64,000 nt of DNA from Henriciella sp. (GCF_029937755.1 NZ_JAPYPG010000004.1:310001-374000), one strand, 5' to 3'; positions 45,416 to 54,130 are shown, counted from the stretch's first letter. The notes: a model not told the origin generated them from the letters alone. Numbers and translations: made by a program.

Positions 45416-46138
45416 TTAGGCATTCGCCTCGAACCGCTCTGTGCTGACCTCGAACCAGACCGTGTCGGCATGCGCGAGACACGTGCCGTCAGGGCGGTAG
45501 AGCGCGGTACCAGCCACGTGCTTGCGGCCTTTCCCGCCCGTGCGCCAGGAGGCGATGATCAGCGGCTCCCCGACCGCTGGGCGCTCAAGAATGTTGGCGT
45601 TCATTTCGCCCAGCAGGGCGCGGTCGACATCCGGCAGGGAGAAGCCGCCCGGACAGTCGAGCGCGCTCCAGAGGATTTCAGGCCGGACCAGCCCGTCTTC
45701 GTCCGCAAAGGTTTCATGCGGCGTCCAGACCGTGGCGGCGGTGTCTTTACCATCAAGCTGCCCGCAGAAGATACGCAGGCCCTCGCCCGGTTCGCGGTTA
45801 CGGCCGCAGACGAAACAGACCGACTGCTCGCCTGCCCCGAAGGCGCGGGGGCGTTCAGAGGCTTCCTTCGCGGCCTCGAAAGACGGGGCCGGGCGCGGGG
45901 CAATGGAGGTTTCCTCGGGCCGCGCGGTCATGATCAGCGTCTCGCCATCATGCAGCGTCGTGATGCCATTCTCGCGGCCAAGCGCCAGCGGCGTCTCCAG
46001 CGGGATCGGTGCGTTGATGCGGATGGTGTGGGGGCCATCGAGATAGGCGGCGAGCAGGCCGGCCGAATAGCCGCCATTGCCGTTGCCGGGCGGGCCGTTG
46101 AAGCTTCTGGGGATGGTGATGGTCTCGCGCGCGCCCAT
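45416..46138 (-). CDS. Thioesterase-like (double hotdog) protein with CxxC
   Basis: A 240-residue protein starting with ITIPRSFNGPPGNGNGGYSAGLLA, a pattern seen in acyl-CoA thioesterase-like proteins with two hotdog domains. A CFVCGRNREPGEGLRIF segment follows near residue 107, with a Cys pair, and WSALDCPGGFSLPD lies where the second hotdog helix is expected, and GTALYRPDGTCLA near the end. It may act on acyl-CoA or bind an aromatic thioester; no catalytic residue can be named with confidence. It stands alone between the TPP riboswitch and a PNPOx-like gene. Confidence 0.65.
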   Translation of the reverse strand: MGARETITIPRSFNGPPGNGNGGYSAGLLAAYLDGPHTIRINAPIPLETPLALGRENGITTLHDGETLIMTARPEETSIAPRPAPSFEAAKEASERPRAFGAGEQSVCFVCGRNREPGEGLRIFCGQLDGKDTAATVWTPHETFADEDGLVRPEILWSALDCPGGFSLPDVDRALLGEMNANILERPAVGEPLIIASWRTGGKGRKHVAGTALYRPDGTCLAHADTVWFEVSTERFEANA

Positions 46139-46205
46139 AGCCGGAACTCCTCTCTGGAGGGCTGGCGCTATCTACAATTGGTTATGATTGCAAGTTGACG
46201 CAGGC

Positions 46206-46724
46206 TCAGGCGAGCGGCTCGACCGGGATGAGCCATTTGTGCTGCATGCTTTCAAGGCTTTCGGCGATATCATTATCATAGACCGCAACCGTATCTGCAT
46301 GCCCGAAGCCCTTGGCATAATCCAGCACCGAGATGACCGTCGGCGTAATACGGAAGAACAGGGCCTGCCCCATTTCCGGCAACTCCATCTTCATGATCTG
46401 GGGGAAGCGTTTGAGCATCAGACGGGCGATGTCATTGATCTCCTCGTCGCTCGTCATCGGGTCCGCATAACCGGCGAGTGAGAGCCCCCGAATATGGCTC
46501 CAGTCCTTGTAGGGCGGCGACATGGTGATCGAGACGCGGCGGTCGCGGCGCATATTCTTCGCCTTCTGGCTATCAGCGCCGACCCCGATAAAGATCTCCA
46601 GCCCATCATGGACAAAAGACACTGTGGTCACCTGCGGAAAACCGTCCTCGCGCAGTGTGGCGATGGCCAAATCCTGACAGTCATTCATGATCTCAAGGGC
46701 CTTGGCTTGTAGCGCGTCTTTCAT
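46206..46724 (-). CDS. PNPOx-like flavin-binding protein
   Basis: A 172-residue protein of the split-barrel FMN/F420-binding (PNPOx-like) fold: IMNDCQDLAIATLREDGFPQVTT, IFIGVGADSQKAKNMRRDRRVSI, and RGLSLAGYADPMTSDEEI. Family members bind FMN, F420 or heme and reduce small molecules, or only bind the cofactor. It is too short and divergent to be the biosynthetic PdxH. Substrate unknown. It is the next gene after the racemase variant on the same strand, separated by about 100 bases. Confidence 0.8.
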   Translation of the reverse strand: MKDALQAKALEIMNDCQDLAIATLREDGFPQVTTVSFVHDGLEIFIGVGADSQKAKNMRRDRRVSITMSPPYKDWSHIRGLSLAGYADPMTSDEEINDIARLMLKRFPQIMKMELPEMGQALFFRITPTVISVLDYAKGFGHADTVAVYDNDIAESLESMQHKWLIPVEPLA

Positions 46725-46822
46725 CTGGCAGTCTCCCGGAGCAATTGGCCTGTGCGGGAGGGTGCCCGGGTCAGGAACGGCGCACCTTGATCGCTGTCAA
46801 ATGCATCGCCCTGCACCAGCGC

Positions 46823-47521
46823 TCAGGCGCCTGCATTCATCCAGGCGTCCACCGCTTCGGCATGAATGTGCGTGGTCGAGAAGACCGGCATGTCGCAATC
46901 CTCCTGGGAGGTGATCATGCAGAGTTCGGTGCAGCCGAGAATGACCCCATCGGCGCCCTGATCGCCATAGCGCGCGATCATGTCAGACATGGCCTCGCGC
47001 GACGCCGGCGTCACCACGCCTTCCACCAGCTCATCAAAGATGATGCGGCCGACCATGTCGCGGTCGTCCTTGCCGGGTATGATCGGCGAACCGGGGAAAC
47101 GCTGGGCGAGCGCCGGGGCGAAGAAATCGCCGCTCATCACCCACGGCGTACCGAGCAGGAGGGGCCGGGCGACGCCCTTTGCCATCATCGCGTCGCTGAG
47201 GCTGTCGAGCATGTGGATCACCGGCAGGCCGGTCGCTTCGGCGACGGCTTCTGCGGCGACATGGGTGGTGCCGGAGGTGATGGCGATCGCCTCTGCCCCG
47301 GCCGCCTTCAGCGCATTGGCGCCCTTCACGACCTCGGCCTTGAAGGCGTCCCAGTTTTCGTCGTGGTAGTGGCCGATCATCACGCCATAATCGAGCATGA
47401 AGAACGCGCACCGCGCCGAATGCTGGCCGCCATGGCGCTCACGGGCATGGCCGTTGAGAAGCTCGTAATAGATTTTCGTGGCTTCGGGGCTTACCCCGCC
47501 AATCAGACCGACAAGAGACAT
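46823..47521 (-). CDS. Aspartate/glutamate racemase family protein, Ser/Cys variant
   Basis: A 232-residue protein of the Asp/Glu racemase superfamily: VGLIGGVSPEATKIYYELLN at the start and ILGCTELCM near residue 197 with the second catalytic Cys. The first catalytic Cys position reads ITSGTTH (Ser83), where classical racemases have a Cys-Asn-Thr motif. A racemase using two Cys bases cannot work this way; one-Cys relatives, such as an E. coli L-Asp/Glu-specific enzyme with Thr and Cys at these sites, act differently. The substrate is uncertain. It stands alone on the minus strand. Confidence 0.82.
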   Translation of the reverse strand: MSLVGLIGGVSPEATKIYYELLNGHARERHGGQHSARCAFFMLDYGVMIGHYHDENWDAFKAEVVKGANALKAAGAEAIAITSGTTHVAAEAVAEATGLPVIHMLDSLSDAMMAKGVARPLLLGTPWVMSGDFFAPALAQRFPGSPIIPGKDDRDMVGRIIFDELVEGVVTPASREAMSDMIARYGDQGADGVILGCTELCMITSQEDCDMPVFSTTHIHAEAVDAWMNAGA

Positions 47522-47574
47522 GGCTGCGGTGTCTAGGCATTACACTGAAGCTTGTGAAGGCGGACTGCCCAGCT

Positions 47575-48483
47575 TCAATCAGCGTCCGGACAGGCCACGA
47601 CACTGGGACGCTTCATGGTTCCTTCCCAGGCCTTGAGCTTGCTGAGGTTCGCCGCTTCGGCCTCATCGGGGTCTGGACGGCTCCCGGCGCGGTATTTCTC
47701 GATGAGAGCGAGGCCCTTATCGGCGAGGCAGCTGGCGTCGCGATTCCGGTCAAGGTCGTCGAGCTTTTCCGCCATGTCCATCAGGGCCTGCATCTCCTGC
47801 AGGGCGAGCGGGCGGGCCTGCTTGCCGCACGCAAGACGCAGCGCCTCCAGACGGGCGAGTGGGGCCCCGTGATTGTAGCCATCGGCGTTCGTTTCCAGCG
47901 CCGAGACAATGCCTTCCGCCTCGCGCAGCGCGCGAAGCTGGTCACGACTTGAATACGGACAGGTCTCGATGCTCTTGCGAAGGCGCGAGCCAACCGTGTA
48001 ATCTCGCGATCCGCCAACGAGCACCAGCATCAGATTGGTCTTGAGCATCTCGTCCACATCCGCACGCATGCCCTCGGTCGAGTAGGTTATAGGCTCGTAC
48101 TGACCGACTTTCACGGTCACGTCTTCCTGCGCCGGAGCGTTGTCCTGGGCGATCACCGCCTCATAGGCCTCGACCAGCACACGGGGCGCCTGGTCAGACT
48201 GGGCCTTGCCGAGCCGCATGCCGATATCGGCCAGCATGCTTGCGGCAAGGCCGAGGGCGAAGCCATTGTCCGGGCACTGCGCCACAGCCGCTGTGGCGAT
48301 CCCGTAGGGCTTGCCGAGATCGTCATACTGGCCTGAAGAGAGGCCAATCATGGTCGTGAGCAAAGCCTTCTCGGCACCCTCAGGGCAAGGTTTGGATTCC
48401 CCCGTCCCGGAACTATCCTGAGCGGCCACCGGATATGCGGCGATGGCCATGACCAGCACGGCCATGAAGATCTTGTGCAACAT
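47575..48483 (-). CDS. Exported hypothetical protein, 302 aa
   Basis: A 302-residue protein with a signal peptide (FMAVLVMAIAAYPVAAQ). The mature part is helical and rich in repeats of small residues, with several Cys (SKPCPEGAEK, VAQCPDNGFA, ETCPYSSRDQ, LACGKQARP, DASCLADKG, VACPDAD) that may form disulfides, suggesting a TPR/Sel1-like or all-helical periplasmic domain. The family is not recognised. It is divergent from the gene at 48673, with 189 bases between. Confidence 0.62.
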   Translation of the reverse strand: MLHKIFMAVLVMAIAAYPVAAQDSSGTGESKPCPEGAEKALLTTMIGLSSGQYDDLGKPYGIATAAVAQCPDNGFALGLAASMLADIGMRLGKAQSDQAPRVLVEAYEAVIAQDNAPAQEDVTVKVGQYEPITYSTEGMRADVDEMLKTNLMLVLVGGSRDYTVGSRLRKSIETCPYSSRDQLRALREAEGIVSALETNADGYNHGAPLARLEALRLACGKQARPLALQEMQALMDMAEKLDDLDRNRDASCLADKGLALIEKYRAGSRPDPDEAEAANLSKLKAWEGTMKRPSVVACPDAD

Positions 48484-48672
48484 GAAAATCCCCTCGTTTG
48501 CGTCTCCCTCGAATACAGGCCTAGCGCAGGGAAGCCGGGGATTGCAAACTCCGGGACGGACCGGGAGGGGCAGCCGCCCGGATGGTTAAAGGAAAAGCGT
48601 CTTCCATTAACCTTCTGTCGACCTCCATGCGCCAGCCTGCCCTCTGGCGACCCGCGGAACTGGAGAACAAGC

Positions 48673-49476
48673 ATGGCCATCGCAACCGCAGAAAGCACCG
48701 GCTCGAAAAGCCGGGCCCGGAGCAAATGGCGCCGCTTCAAGGTCGACCTCTGGCTGACCGACATGAACTTCACCGAGCTGGGCATCATGAAGCACACCCA
48801 GCATGAGGCCGCGTCCGACCAGTTCTCGCGTGACATGGAGATCATCGGCCAGATCAAGGATGATGGCGACCGCACCGGCATTCTCGCCTACCGGAAGGAA
48901 GCGTGGAAAGACGCAGAGGGCCTGCAGCGCCGGCTGATCATCAAGCAGTTCACCGACTCGATGAACTGGAAAGCCTCCATGGAATTCATGATGGGCCGGT
49001 CGGTGCAGCTGTCCATGGGTGCACGCGGCTTTCCCGTCTGTGCGTACACGGTCAACCTGGCGCGCCATGACCAGCTTATCCAGCTTGAGCGCTCCGCGCT
49101 GAAGTGGCCGTTCATGCCGGAGCATTTTTCCTTCTTCATCGAGACCAAGGACGGCCCGCGTTTCTATCGCCTCAGGCGCAATATCTTCGCGATCGGTGCG
49201 GACTATTCGCTTTACGACGACCGTGGACGGAAGATCGGCAATCTCGATCACCGGATCATCAATCTCGGCGGCTCATGGAAGGTGAAGATCCGCGAGGATG
49301 AGACCTATGGCACGCTGGAGACCGTCATCCAGCTGTTCTGCACCATGCTGCGCTACAATCATGACATGCGCGATCATGTGAAACGCACGGTCAAGGCAGT
49401 GCGCCGCGGCAAGGCCGGGCAGAGCCTCGATCATCACGAGACCAATCTTTACCACAATCCCCGCAAGTATCGCTGA
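48673..49476 (+). CDS. Hypothetical protein, possible Tubby/LURP-one-like fold
   Basis: A 267-residue protein with a Ser/Lys/Arg N-terminus. The region FYRLRRNIFAIGADYSLYD then RGRKIGNLDHRI ... GGSWKVKI has the beta-strand spacing of Tubby-like (LURP-one-related) domains, which bind lipid or act as scramblase-like proteins. No signal peptide or membrane helix is visible. The basic end (VKRTVKAVRRGKAG) may contact membranes. I use the ATG at 48673 with GGAGA eight bases upstream; the frame is open back to 48475. The fold assignment is a weak guess. Confidence 0.5.
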   Translation: MAIATAESTGSKSRARSKWRRFKVDLWLTDMNFTELGIMKHTQHEAASDQFSRDMEIIGQIKDDGDRTGILAYRKEAWKDAEGLQRRLIIKQFTDSMNWKASMEFMMGRSVQLSMGARGFPVCAYTVNLARHDQLIQLERSALKWPFMPEHFSFFIETKDGPRFYRLRRNIFAIGADYSLYDDRGRKIGNLDHRIINLGGSWKVKIREDETYGTLETVIQLFCTMLRYNHDMRDHVKRTVKAVRRGKAGQSLDHHETNLYHNPRKYR

Positions 49477-49484
49477 GGGCTTGG

Positions 49485-49916
49485 CTAGCGGCGCTTGTAG
49501 GTCAGCGCCATGGCGATGCAGTGGGCGAGTTCGGCGTCCGGCAGGGGTGCGTTTACATCCAGCAGCAGCGCGCGCGTGCCCTCGAACCGGAACATCTCAC
49601 CATAGCGCTCGCGCCAGCCATCCACGAGGCTCGTCTGGCAATGGACGAGCAGCTTGATGGTGTCCGGCTCAGCCGGCTTCCAGCCGAGACGCACCGGTGT
49701 CCCGGACGCGGCGGCATAGGAGGGCTCACCCCATTTCAGCGTCTCGGTGAGCGGTCCCACGCCGGGGGTCGCCTCGGCGGTCTGAAGGATCAGCGCGCGC
49801 AGGGCATACCATTTATGCCGCACCCGTTCCGGAACAGCATCGAACGCCTTGCGTACCTTTTGCGGAGGCTGCTCGGACGCGGCCGGCTTGTCTGGTCTGG
49901 TTCCCGTCAGCGGCAT
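49485..49916 (-). CDS. DUF1801 domain protein
   Basis: A 143-residue protein of the DUF1801 family: VRHKWYALRALILQTAEATPGVGP then LTETLKWGEPSYAA, and KPAEPDTIKLLVHCQTSLVD. The fold is small alpha+beta and the role is unknown; relatives are sometimes fused to or near stress regulators. AAAGGTGAGG supports the ATG at 49916; a GTG three codons upstream is possible. It converges on the gene at 48673 with an 8-base gap and is divergent from an SDR gene. Confidence 0.82.
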   Translation of the reverse strand: MPLTGTRPDKPAASEQPPQKVRKAFDAVPERVRHKWYALRALILQTAEATPGVGPLTETLKWGEPSYAAASGTPVRLGWKPAEPDTIKLLVHCQTSLVDGWRERYGEMFRFEGTRALLLDVNAPLPDAELAHCIAMALTYKRR

Positions 49917-49978
49917 TGCCCTCACCTTTCATGGCCCGCTCGCCGCGAAGCCTAGCAGACAAATGGAGATTTTCAGAC

Positions 49979-50740
49979 ATGGCAGACCCGAAAACCGTCA
50001 TCATCACCGGCGCCGGCTCCGGCATTGGCGCGGCGACCGCGAAGCGCTTTTCGGCCGATGGCTGGAATGTCGTCCTCAACGGGCGCACGCGAGATAAGCT
50101 TGAAGACGTGGCGAAAGACCTGGCCGGCGACCGCACGCTGGTCATCGACGGGGATGTCTCGAATGCCAATGATGTCAGCCATCTTGTCGCCGAGACGGTC
50201 TCCCGGTTTGGCGGGCTCGACTGCCTGGTCAACAATGCCGGCATTGCGAAGATGGGCGCGCCGGGCGACCTGTCGCAGGATGATTTCCAGCAGCTTCTCT
50301 CGATCAATGTGACCGGCATTTACAACACCACGACCGAGGCCCTGCCGCACCTGAAAGACGCAAAAGGCTCAATCGTGAACACCTCGTCTGTGTCCGGCCT
50401 CGGCGGGGACTGGAAGATGTTCGGCTACAACACGTCGAAGGGCGCTGTCTCCAACATGACGCGCGCCATGGCGCTCGACCTCGGCAAGTATGGCGTGCGG
50501 GTGAATGCTGTCGCGCCGAGTGTGACGCGCACGCAGATGTCGGAAGGCATCCGCGAGGACGACGAGAAGATGTCGATGGTGAAGAACCGCATCCCGATGA
50601 AGCGCGCCGCCGAACCGGAAGAGATTGCCAGCGTGATCGCCTTCCTCGCCGGGCCAGATGCCGGCTTCGTCAATGGCGCCATCCTGCCGGTCGATGGCGG
50701 GCTGACCGCGTCGAACGGCCAGCCGAACTTCGACGGCTAG
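49979..50740 (+). CDS. Short-chain dehydrogenase/reductase
   Basis: A 253-residue classical SDR: VIITGAGSGIGAATAKRF, LDCLVNNAGIAKMG, NTSSVSGLGGD with the catalytic Ser, and FGYNTSKGAVSNM with Tyr and Lys. Arg in LNGRTRDKL after beta-2 suggests NADP(H) preference. It ends AILPVDGGLTAS. I use the ATG at 49979, preceded by GGAGA; the frame is open to 49916. Substrate unknown. A dienelactone hydrolase gene converges on it with a 5-base gap. Confidence 0.86.
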   Translation: MADPKTVIITGAGSGIGAATAKRFSADGWNVVLNGRTRDKLEDVAKDLAGDRTLVIDGDVSNANDVSHLVAETVSRFGGLDCLVNNAGIAKMGAPGDLSQDDFQQLLSINVTGIYNTTTEALPHLKDAKGSIVNTSSVSGLGGDWKMFGYNTSKGAVSNMTRAMALDLGKYGVRVNAVAPSVTRTQMSEGIREDDEKMSMVKNRIPMKRAAEPEEIASVIAFLAGPDAGFVNGAILPVDGGLTASNGQPNFDG

Positions 50741-50745
50741 TCTGA

Positions 50746-51501
50746 TTAGTCCGTATCGCCCTCGAGATAGCGCTCGGTGAAGTCGAGGAAGGCGTCCCAG
50801 CTCTTTTCGTCGGCGAGTTCCTGATAGCGATCCGAGCCGAAAACCGTCCAGGCGTGCGGCGCGCCGGAATAGATCTGGACTTCATAAGTCGCCCCGGCTT
50901 CTTCCAGCATGTCAGCCGTCTCGGCCGCCAGCGTGTTCGGAATGCCGCTATCGGCCCCGCCATGCATGATCAGCACAGGCGCGCCGACGGCTTTGTAATC
51001 GGCCCCGTCCGGCGCATCGAGGCTGCCATGAAAGGTGGCGAAGCCAGCGATATTCTCATCCTCGCCGGAGCGGGCGAGTTCCAGCGTTGCGCCGCCGCCG
51101 AAGCAGTAGCCCATGACGATAGTCTGCGTTTCGCCGGAGACCTCTCGCGCCTTTTCCAGCCCGGCGAGGATTCGGGCGCGCATCATGTCCCGGTCATTAT
51201 AGAGCTTGCCGACCTGTTCCTTGCGGGCCTCGGTAGTGTCCGGGCGGTTGTCCTTGCCATAGAGGTCGACCGCGAAGGCGTCATAGCCCTCATCGGCGAG
51301 CATTTCGGCACGTGTCTTTTCATAATCGTCGAGCCCGCCCCAGTCATGGATGATGAGGACAAGGCCTTTCGACTCGCGGGTGGCTTCAGCGAGATAGCCT
51401 TCATAGGCTTCGCCATCGACGTCATAGGTGACAGCCTCCCCGGCATGCGCCGAGAGGGCGAGGGCAGCGGTTGCGGTGAGCGATGTGATGAGGAAGCGCA
51501 T
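50746..51501 (-). CDS. Exported dienelactone hydrolase family protein
   Basis: A 251-residue alpha/beta hydrolase with a signal peptide ending SAHAGE. Catalytic elements are VMGYCFGGGATLELA (Cys nucleophile, as in dienelactone hydrolases), HGGADSGIP (Asp) and SGAPHAWTVFG (His). LIIHDWGGLDD holds the oxyanion region. Most dienelactone hydrolases are cytosolic; this one is exported, so a polymer-derived or xenobiotic ester is likelier than a chlorocatechol pathway. Substrate unknown. Confidence 0.88.
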   Translation of the reverse strand: MRFLITSLTATAALALSAHAGEAVTYDVDGEAYEGYLAEATRESKGLVLIIHDWGGLDDYEKTRAEMLADEGYDAFAVDLYGKDNRPDTTEARKEQVGKLYNDRDMMRARILAGLEKAREVSGETQTIVMGYCFGGGATLELARSGEDENIAGFATFHGSLDAPDGADYKAVGAPVLIMHGGADSGIPNTLAAETADMLEEAGATYEVQIYSGAPHAWTVFGSDRYQELADEKSWDAFLDFTERYLEGDTD

Positions 51502-51578
51502 GGGCGGGGTCCTTGTCCTGGTGGCGTGGGTTCGGGCTTTCCAAAGGTTAACCTAGCGCACGGCCCTGGCGTTCCAAA

Positions 51579-52127
51579 TCAGGTTTCGATCTCCCGCCAT
51601 TCGCCTGGCGCCAGCCCGTCCAGCGTCCAGTCGCCAATACCGGCCCGGATAAGTCTCAGGGTGGGATGGCCTATCGCCGCCGTCATGCGGCGGACCTGGC
51701 GGTTCTTGCCTTCTCGCAGGCCGATCTCGAGCCAGCAATCGGGCACGGATTTGCGGTAGCGGATGGGTGGATCGCGCTCCCAGAGGCCCGGCGGGCTCTC
51801 GATACGCTGAATCTTCGCAGGCCGTGTATGGCCATCCTTGAGATCAAGGCCTTTTCGAAACCCCTCCAGCGCCGCCTCTTCGGGAATGCCTTCGACCTGT
51901 GCCCAGTAGGTCTTTCCCATCTTGTGCTTCGGGTCGGCGATGCGCGCCTGCAGCCGGCCATCATCGGTGAGCAACAGCAGGCCCTCGCTGTCCTTGTCGA
52001 GGCGTCCGGCCGGATAGACCCCCGGCACATCGATAAAGGCAGACAGCGTCGGGCGGGCCGACCCTTCGGTGCCCTTGTCGGTGAATTGCGAAAGGACGCC
52101 GAACGGCTTGTTGAAGGCGATGAGCAT
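51579..52127 (-). CDS. rluE: 23S rRNA pseudouridine synthase, RsuA/RluE family
   Basis: This family isomerises a uridine to pseudouridine in ribosomal RNA. The 182 residues show [36 protein letters not shown] with the catalytic Asp, [32 protein letters not shown] and [14 protein letters not shown]. The N-terminal S4 domain of RsuA is absent, which matches RluE, the enzyme for a residue in helix 89 of 23S rRNA in E. coli. A terminator lies just upstream, so it has its own promoter. Confidence 0.9.
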   Translation of the reverse strand: MLIAFNKPFGVLSQFTDKGTEGSARPTLSAFIDVPGVYPAGRLDKDSEGLLLLTDDGRLQARIADPKHKMGKTYWAQVEGIPEEAALEGFRKGLDLKDGHTRPAKIQRIESPPGLWERDPPIRYRKSVPDCWLEIGLREGKNRQVRRMTAAIGHPTLRLIRAGIGDWTLDGLAPGEWREIET

Positions 52128-52165
52128 GGCGGCCTTGTGCGCAACGGAAGACTTTCACGCAACAG

Positions 52166-52185
52166 AAAACCCGCCATGAGGCGGG
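52166..52185 (-). terminator. Rho-independent terminator after the EF-hand gene
   Basis: On the minus strand, CCCGCC pairs with GGCGGG around a 4-base loop, followed by TTTT. It lies about 35 bases past the stop of the EF-hand protein gene and before the rluE start, so it ends the former transcript. Confidence 0.82.
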
Positions 52186-52218
52186 CTCCCTGCACTCTAC
52201 TGATCTCGAAAGGGGAGC

Positions 52219-52623
52219 TTACGAATTGTCGTAAGTTTCGAGATATTCGCTGAGTTCGATGTCGCCATCGGAGTCGGCGTCATAATCGGCAAACTGCTTG
52301 GTGTTATCACCATTGACGTTCTGCCAGTTGGCCCACTCGGCCTTTGTAATCAGGCCATCATTCTCTTCGTCGATGGCGAGGAAAACCTGGCTGGCTTTCA
52401 GCGCATTGACCTCGGACTCCATGGACGTCTTGGTCCAGTCCTGTTCGTCCATCTTCGCCGAAGCGTCATGTTTCATCGTGTCGCCGTCGTGCATCTCGGT
52501 AGCCGTCTCGTTCATTTTTTCGGCTTTCTCGGTGTCGCCGGACTTTTTCTCATGGTTGTCGGCGAGGGCCGGGGTGACGGCAAATGCGGTGGTTGCTGCG
52601 AGGGCTGTCATGATCCGTTTCAT
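52219..52623 (-). CDS. Exported EF-hand calcium-binding protein
   Basis: A 134-residue protein. The signal peptide (RIMTALAATTAFAVTPALA) is followed by a charged Lys/Glu/Met/His linker and two EF-hands: DEENDGLITKAEW and DADSDGDIELSEY, the second canonical (DxDxDGxIxxxE). It should bind Ca2+ in the periplasm or outside the cell. AAAGGAG before the ATG at 52623 makes the start clear, although the frame is open to 53073. It is divergent from a MAPEG gene. Role unknown; the His/Met-rich linker could bind metal. Confidence 0.8.
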   Translation of the reverse strand: MKRIMTALAATTAFAVTPALADNHEKKSGDTEKAEKMNETATEMHDGDTMKHDASAKMDEQDWTKTSMESEVNALKASQVFLAIDEENDGLITKAEWANWQNVNGDNTKQFADYDADSDGDIELSEYLETYDNS

Positions 52624-52797
52624 GGCATCTCCTTTCATGTGATTGCGTATACCCAACCAACGGGAAAGGGGCCTGCGGTGTTCCGAAAAGGACTCGGTTC
52701 GGTGCCCCGGAAACATGATGAGGCGGCCCGATAAGCGATTGCACCTCAGGGAAAACCGTTTCACTCTCGGCTGCAAACATGACGGGGAGGGAAACCC

Positions 52798-53190
52798 ATG
52801 ACAGCCATAGAAGCCGCCGGCCTTTACGCCGCACTGTGTCTCATCCTGATGCTGGCGCTGAAAATCAATGTCGGGCGTGTGCGTCAGGCTGAACGGGTGA
52901 TGTTCGGCGACGGCGAGAAGGAACCGCTGCAACGGGCCCAGCGCGTGCAGGGCAATGCGGTGGAGGACGTACCGGTCACGCTTGTTGCCCTGGTCAGCCT
53001 TGCCCTGATCGGCGGGCCGGTCTGGCTGGTTCACAGCCTTGGCGCGACGCTCTTCCTCGGCCGCGTCTTGCACGCCATCGGGCTTGGCGGATCGAGCGGC
53101 GGCAGCTTCGGACGCATGTGGGGCACGCTGCTCAGCGCCATCGCCATGCTGGCAACAGCGCTGGCCTGTCTGTGGTTCGTGATCGTCTGA
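52798..53190 (+). CDS. MAPEG family membrane protein
   Basis: A 130-residue protein of four helices in the MAPEG superfamily, which includes glutathione-dependent membrane enzymes. Typical features are ALKINVGRVRQAERVMFGDGE, LQRAQRVQGNAVEDVPV and LFLGRVLHAIGLGG, with the Asn/Glu and Arg positions seen in glutathione-binding members. GGGAGGG lies before the ATG. Activity (glutathione transferase or peroxidase) is possible but unproven. The next gene's stop begins at the very next base. Confidence 0.85.
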   Translation: MTAIEAAGLYAALCLILMLALKINVGRVRQAERVMFGDGEKEPLQRAQRVQGNAVEDVPVTLVALVSLALIGGPVWLVHSLGATLFLGRVLHAIGLGGSSGGSFGRMWGTLLSAIAMLATALACLWFVIV

Positions 53191-53535
53191 TCAGAAGACG
53201 GCCTGCACGTCCTTCGTCCAGCCGACATAGACATCCGCGCCGGTTTCGATGACGGGACGCTTGATCAGCGTCGGGTTCTCGATCAGCAGCGCTTCGGCCT
53301 CGCCCTGCTCGACCTGCGACTTGTCATGCGTCGACAGGCTGCGCCAGGTGGTCGAACGCTTGTTGACGAGGGCGTCCGGACCGACAGCCTTCAGCCAGGC
53401 CGGGACCTTTTTCGCGAGATCGGTGTCGGCGCGGATATCGACGAGGGTGACCTGATGACCATCCTTGTCGAGCGCGTTCATGGCTTTCTTGCACGTGTCG
53501 CAATTCTTCAGTCCATAGAGGGTAAGACTCGCCAT
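53191..53535 (-). CDS. ArsC/Spx family protein (YffB-like)
   Basis: A 114-residue thioredoxin-fold protein: SLTLYGLKNCDTCKKAMNAL with a CxxC pair, LVNKRSTTWRSLS, ENPTLIKRPVIETG. The last motif is shared with arsenate reductases and Spx. The CDTC form fits the YffB-like branch, not classical ArsC, which has a single active Cys. It may reduce a small thiol or disulfide. I use the ATG at 53535 with GGAG upstream; 23 more residues are in frame. It abuts the MAPEG gene tail to tail with no gap. Confidence 0.88.
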   Translation of the reverse strand: MASLTLYGLKNCDTCKKAMNALDKDGHQVTLVDIRADTDLAKKVPAWLKAVGPDALVNKRSTTWRSLSTHDKSQVEQGEAEALLIENPTLIKRPVIETGADVYVGWTKDVQAVF

Positions 53536-53699
53536 GCTGCCGCTCCTGTCGTATCCGTTGGGTGTTTCTGGCGGCGATATTGGGGGCTTCGCCGTGTTTG
53601 CCAAGATGCCAGCCGGAACGTGGACGCCGCTCGCGGGTTAACCAAGAGCAACGAAACCGGATGCGGAGGGTATCCGGCCAGACCAAGGGATGAATTTTC

Positions 53700-53912
53700 A
53701 TGGGCAAATTTCTGTACGGACTTGTCGTCCTGTTCGCCGCTGTCTTCCTGGTGCTTCTCCTCTTCTTCCGCATCACGGACGGATCCTTCGCGGAAGCGGG
53801 TGCACGCATGGACCGGTTGCTTGGCGCAGCCGCTGAGGAAACTGGCGAAGCCACCAAGGAAATGGCGCGCGAAGCCGACGAGGCTGCCCGCGACCTGACC
53901 GACGGCGACTAG
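53700..53912 (+). CDS. Small single-span membrane protein
   Basis: A 70-residue protein: MGKFLYGLVVLFAAVFLVLLLFF is cut by one membrane helix (about residues 5-24), then an amphipathic, Glu/Ala-rich helix (AAAEETGEATKEMAREADEA) faces the cytoplasm or periplasm. It resembles short YtxH-type or stress-associated membrane proteins, but no family is certain. AAGGGA lies about 10 bases before the ATG. Its stop shares CTAG with the XRE regulator gene that faces it. Confidence 0.6.
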   Translation: MGKFLYGLVVLFAAVFLVLLLFFRITDGSFAEAGARMDRLLGAAAEETGEATKEMAREADEAARDLTDGD

Positions 53913-54130
53913 GCTTCGTCGCGTAGCGCAAACAGGTCCTCCACCCGGCAATCGAGCGCCCGCGCCAGTTTGAGCGCGAGGACGGTTGTCGGGACGAAGA
54001 CCCCATTTTCGATCGTATTGATCGTCTTGCGGCTGACCGAGACACGCTTGGCCAGCTGCGCCTGTGTGAGGCCTGCCTGCTGGCGGTAGTCCTTCAGATG
54101 GCTGATCAGGTCCGGGTGGTCAGCCACCAC
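53909..54130 (-). CDS. XRE-family transcriptional regulator
   Basis: A 73-residue protein that is almost only a helix-turn-helix: LTQAQLAKRVSVSRKTINTIENGVFVP, then LALKLARALDCRVEDLFAL. This is the compact XRE type found as a repressor beside small membrane-protein genes. The start is GTG at 54130 or the next codon (GTG 54127) with GGAGG upstream. It overlaps the upstream membrane-protein gene by 11 bases, so they are one operon. Two matching operators in front of that operon suggest autoregulation. Confidence 0.88.
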   Translation of the reverse strand: MVADHPDLISHLKDYRQQAGLTQAQLAKRVSVSRKTINTIENGVFVPTTVLALKLARALDCRVEDLFALRDEA

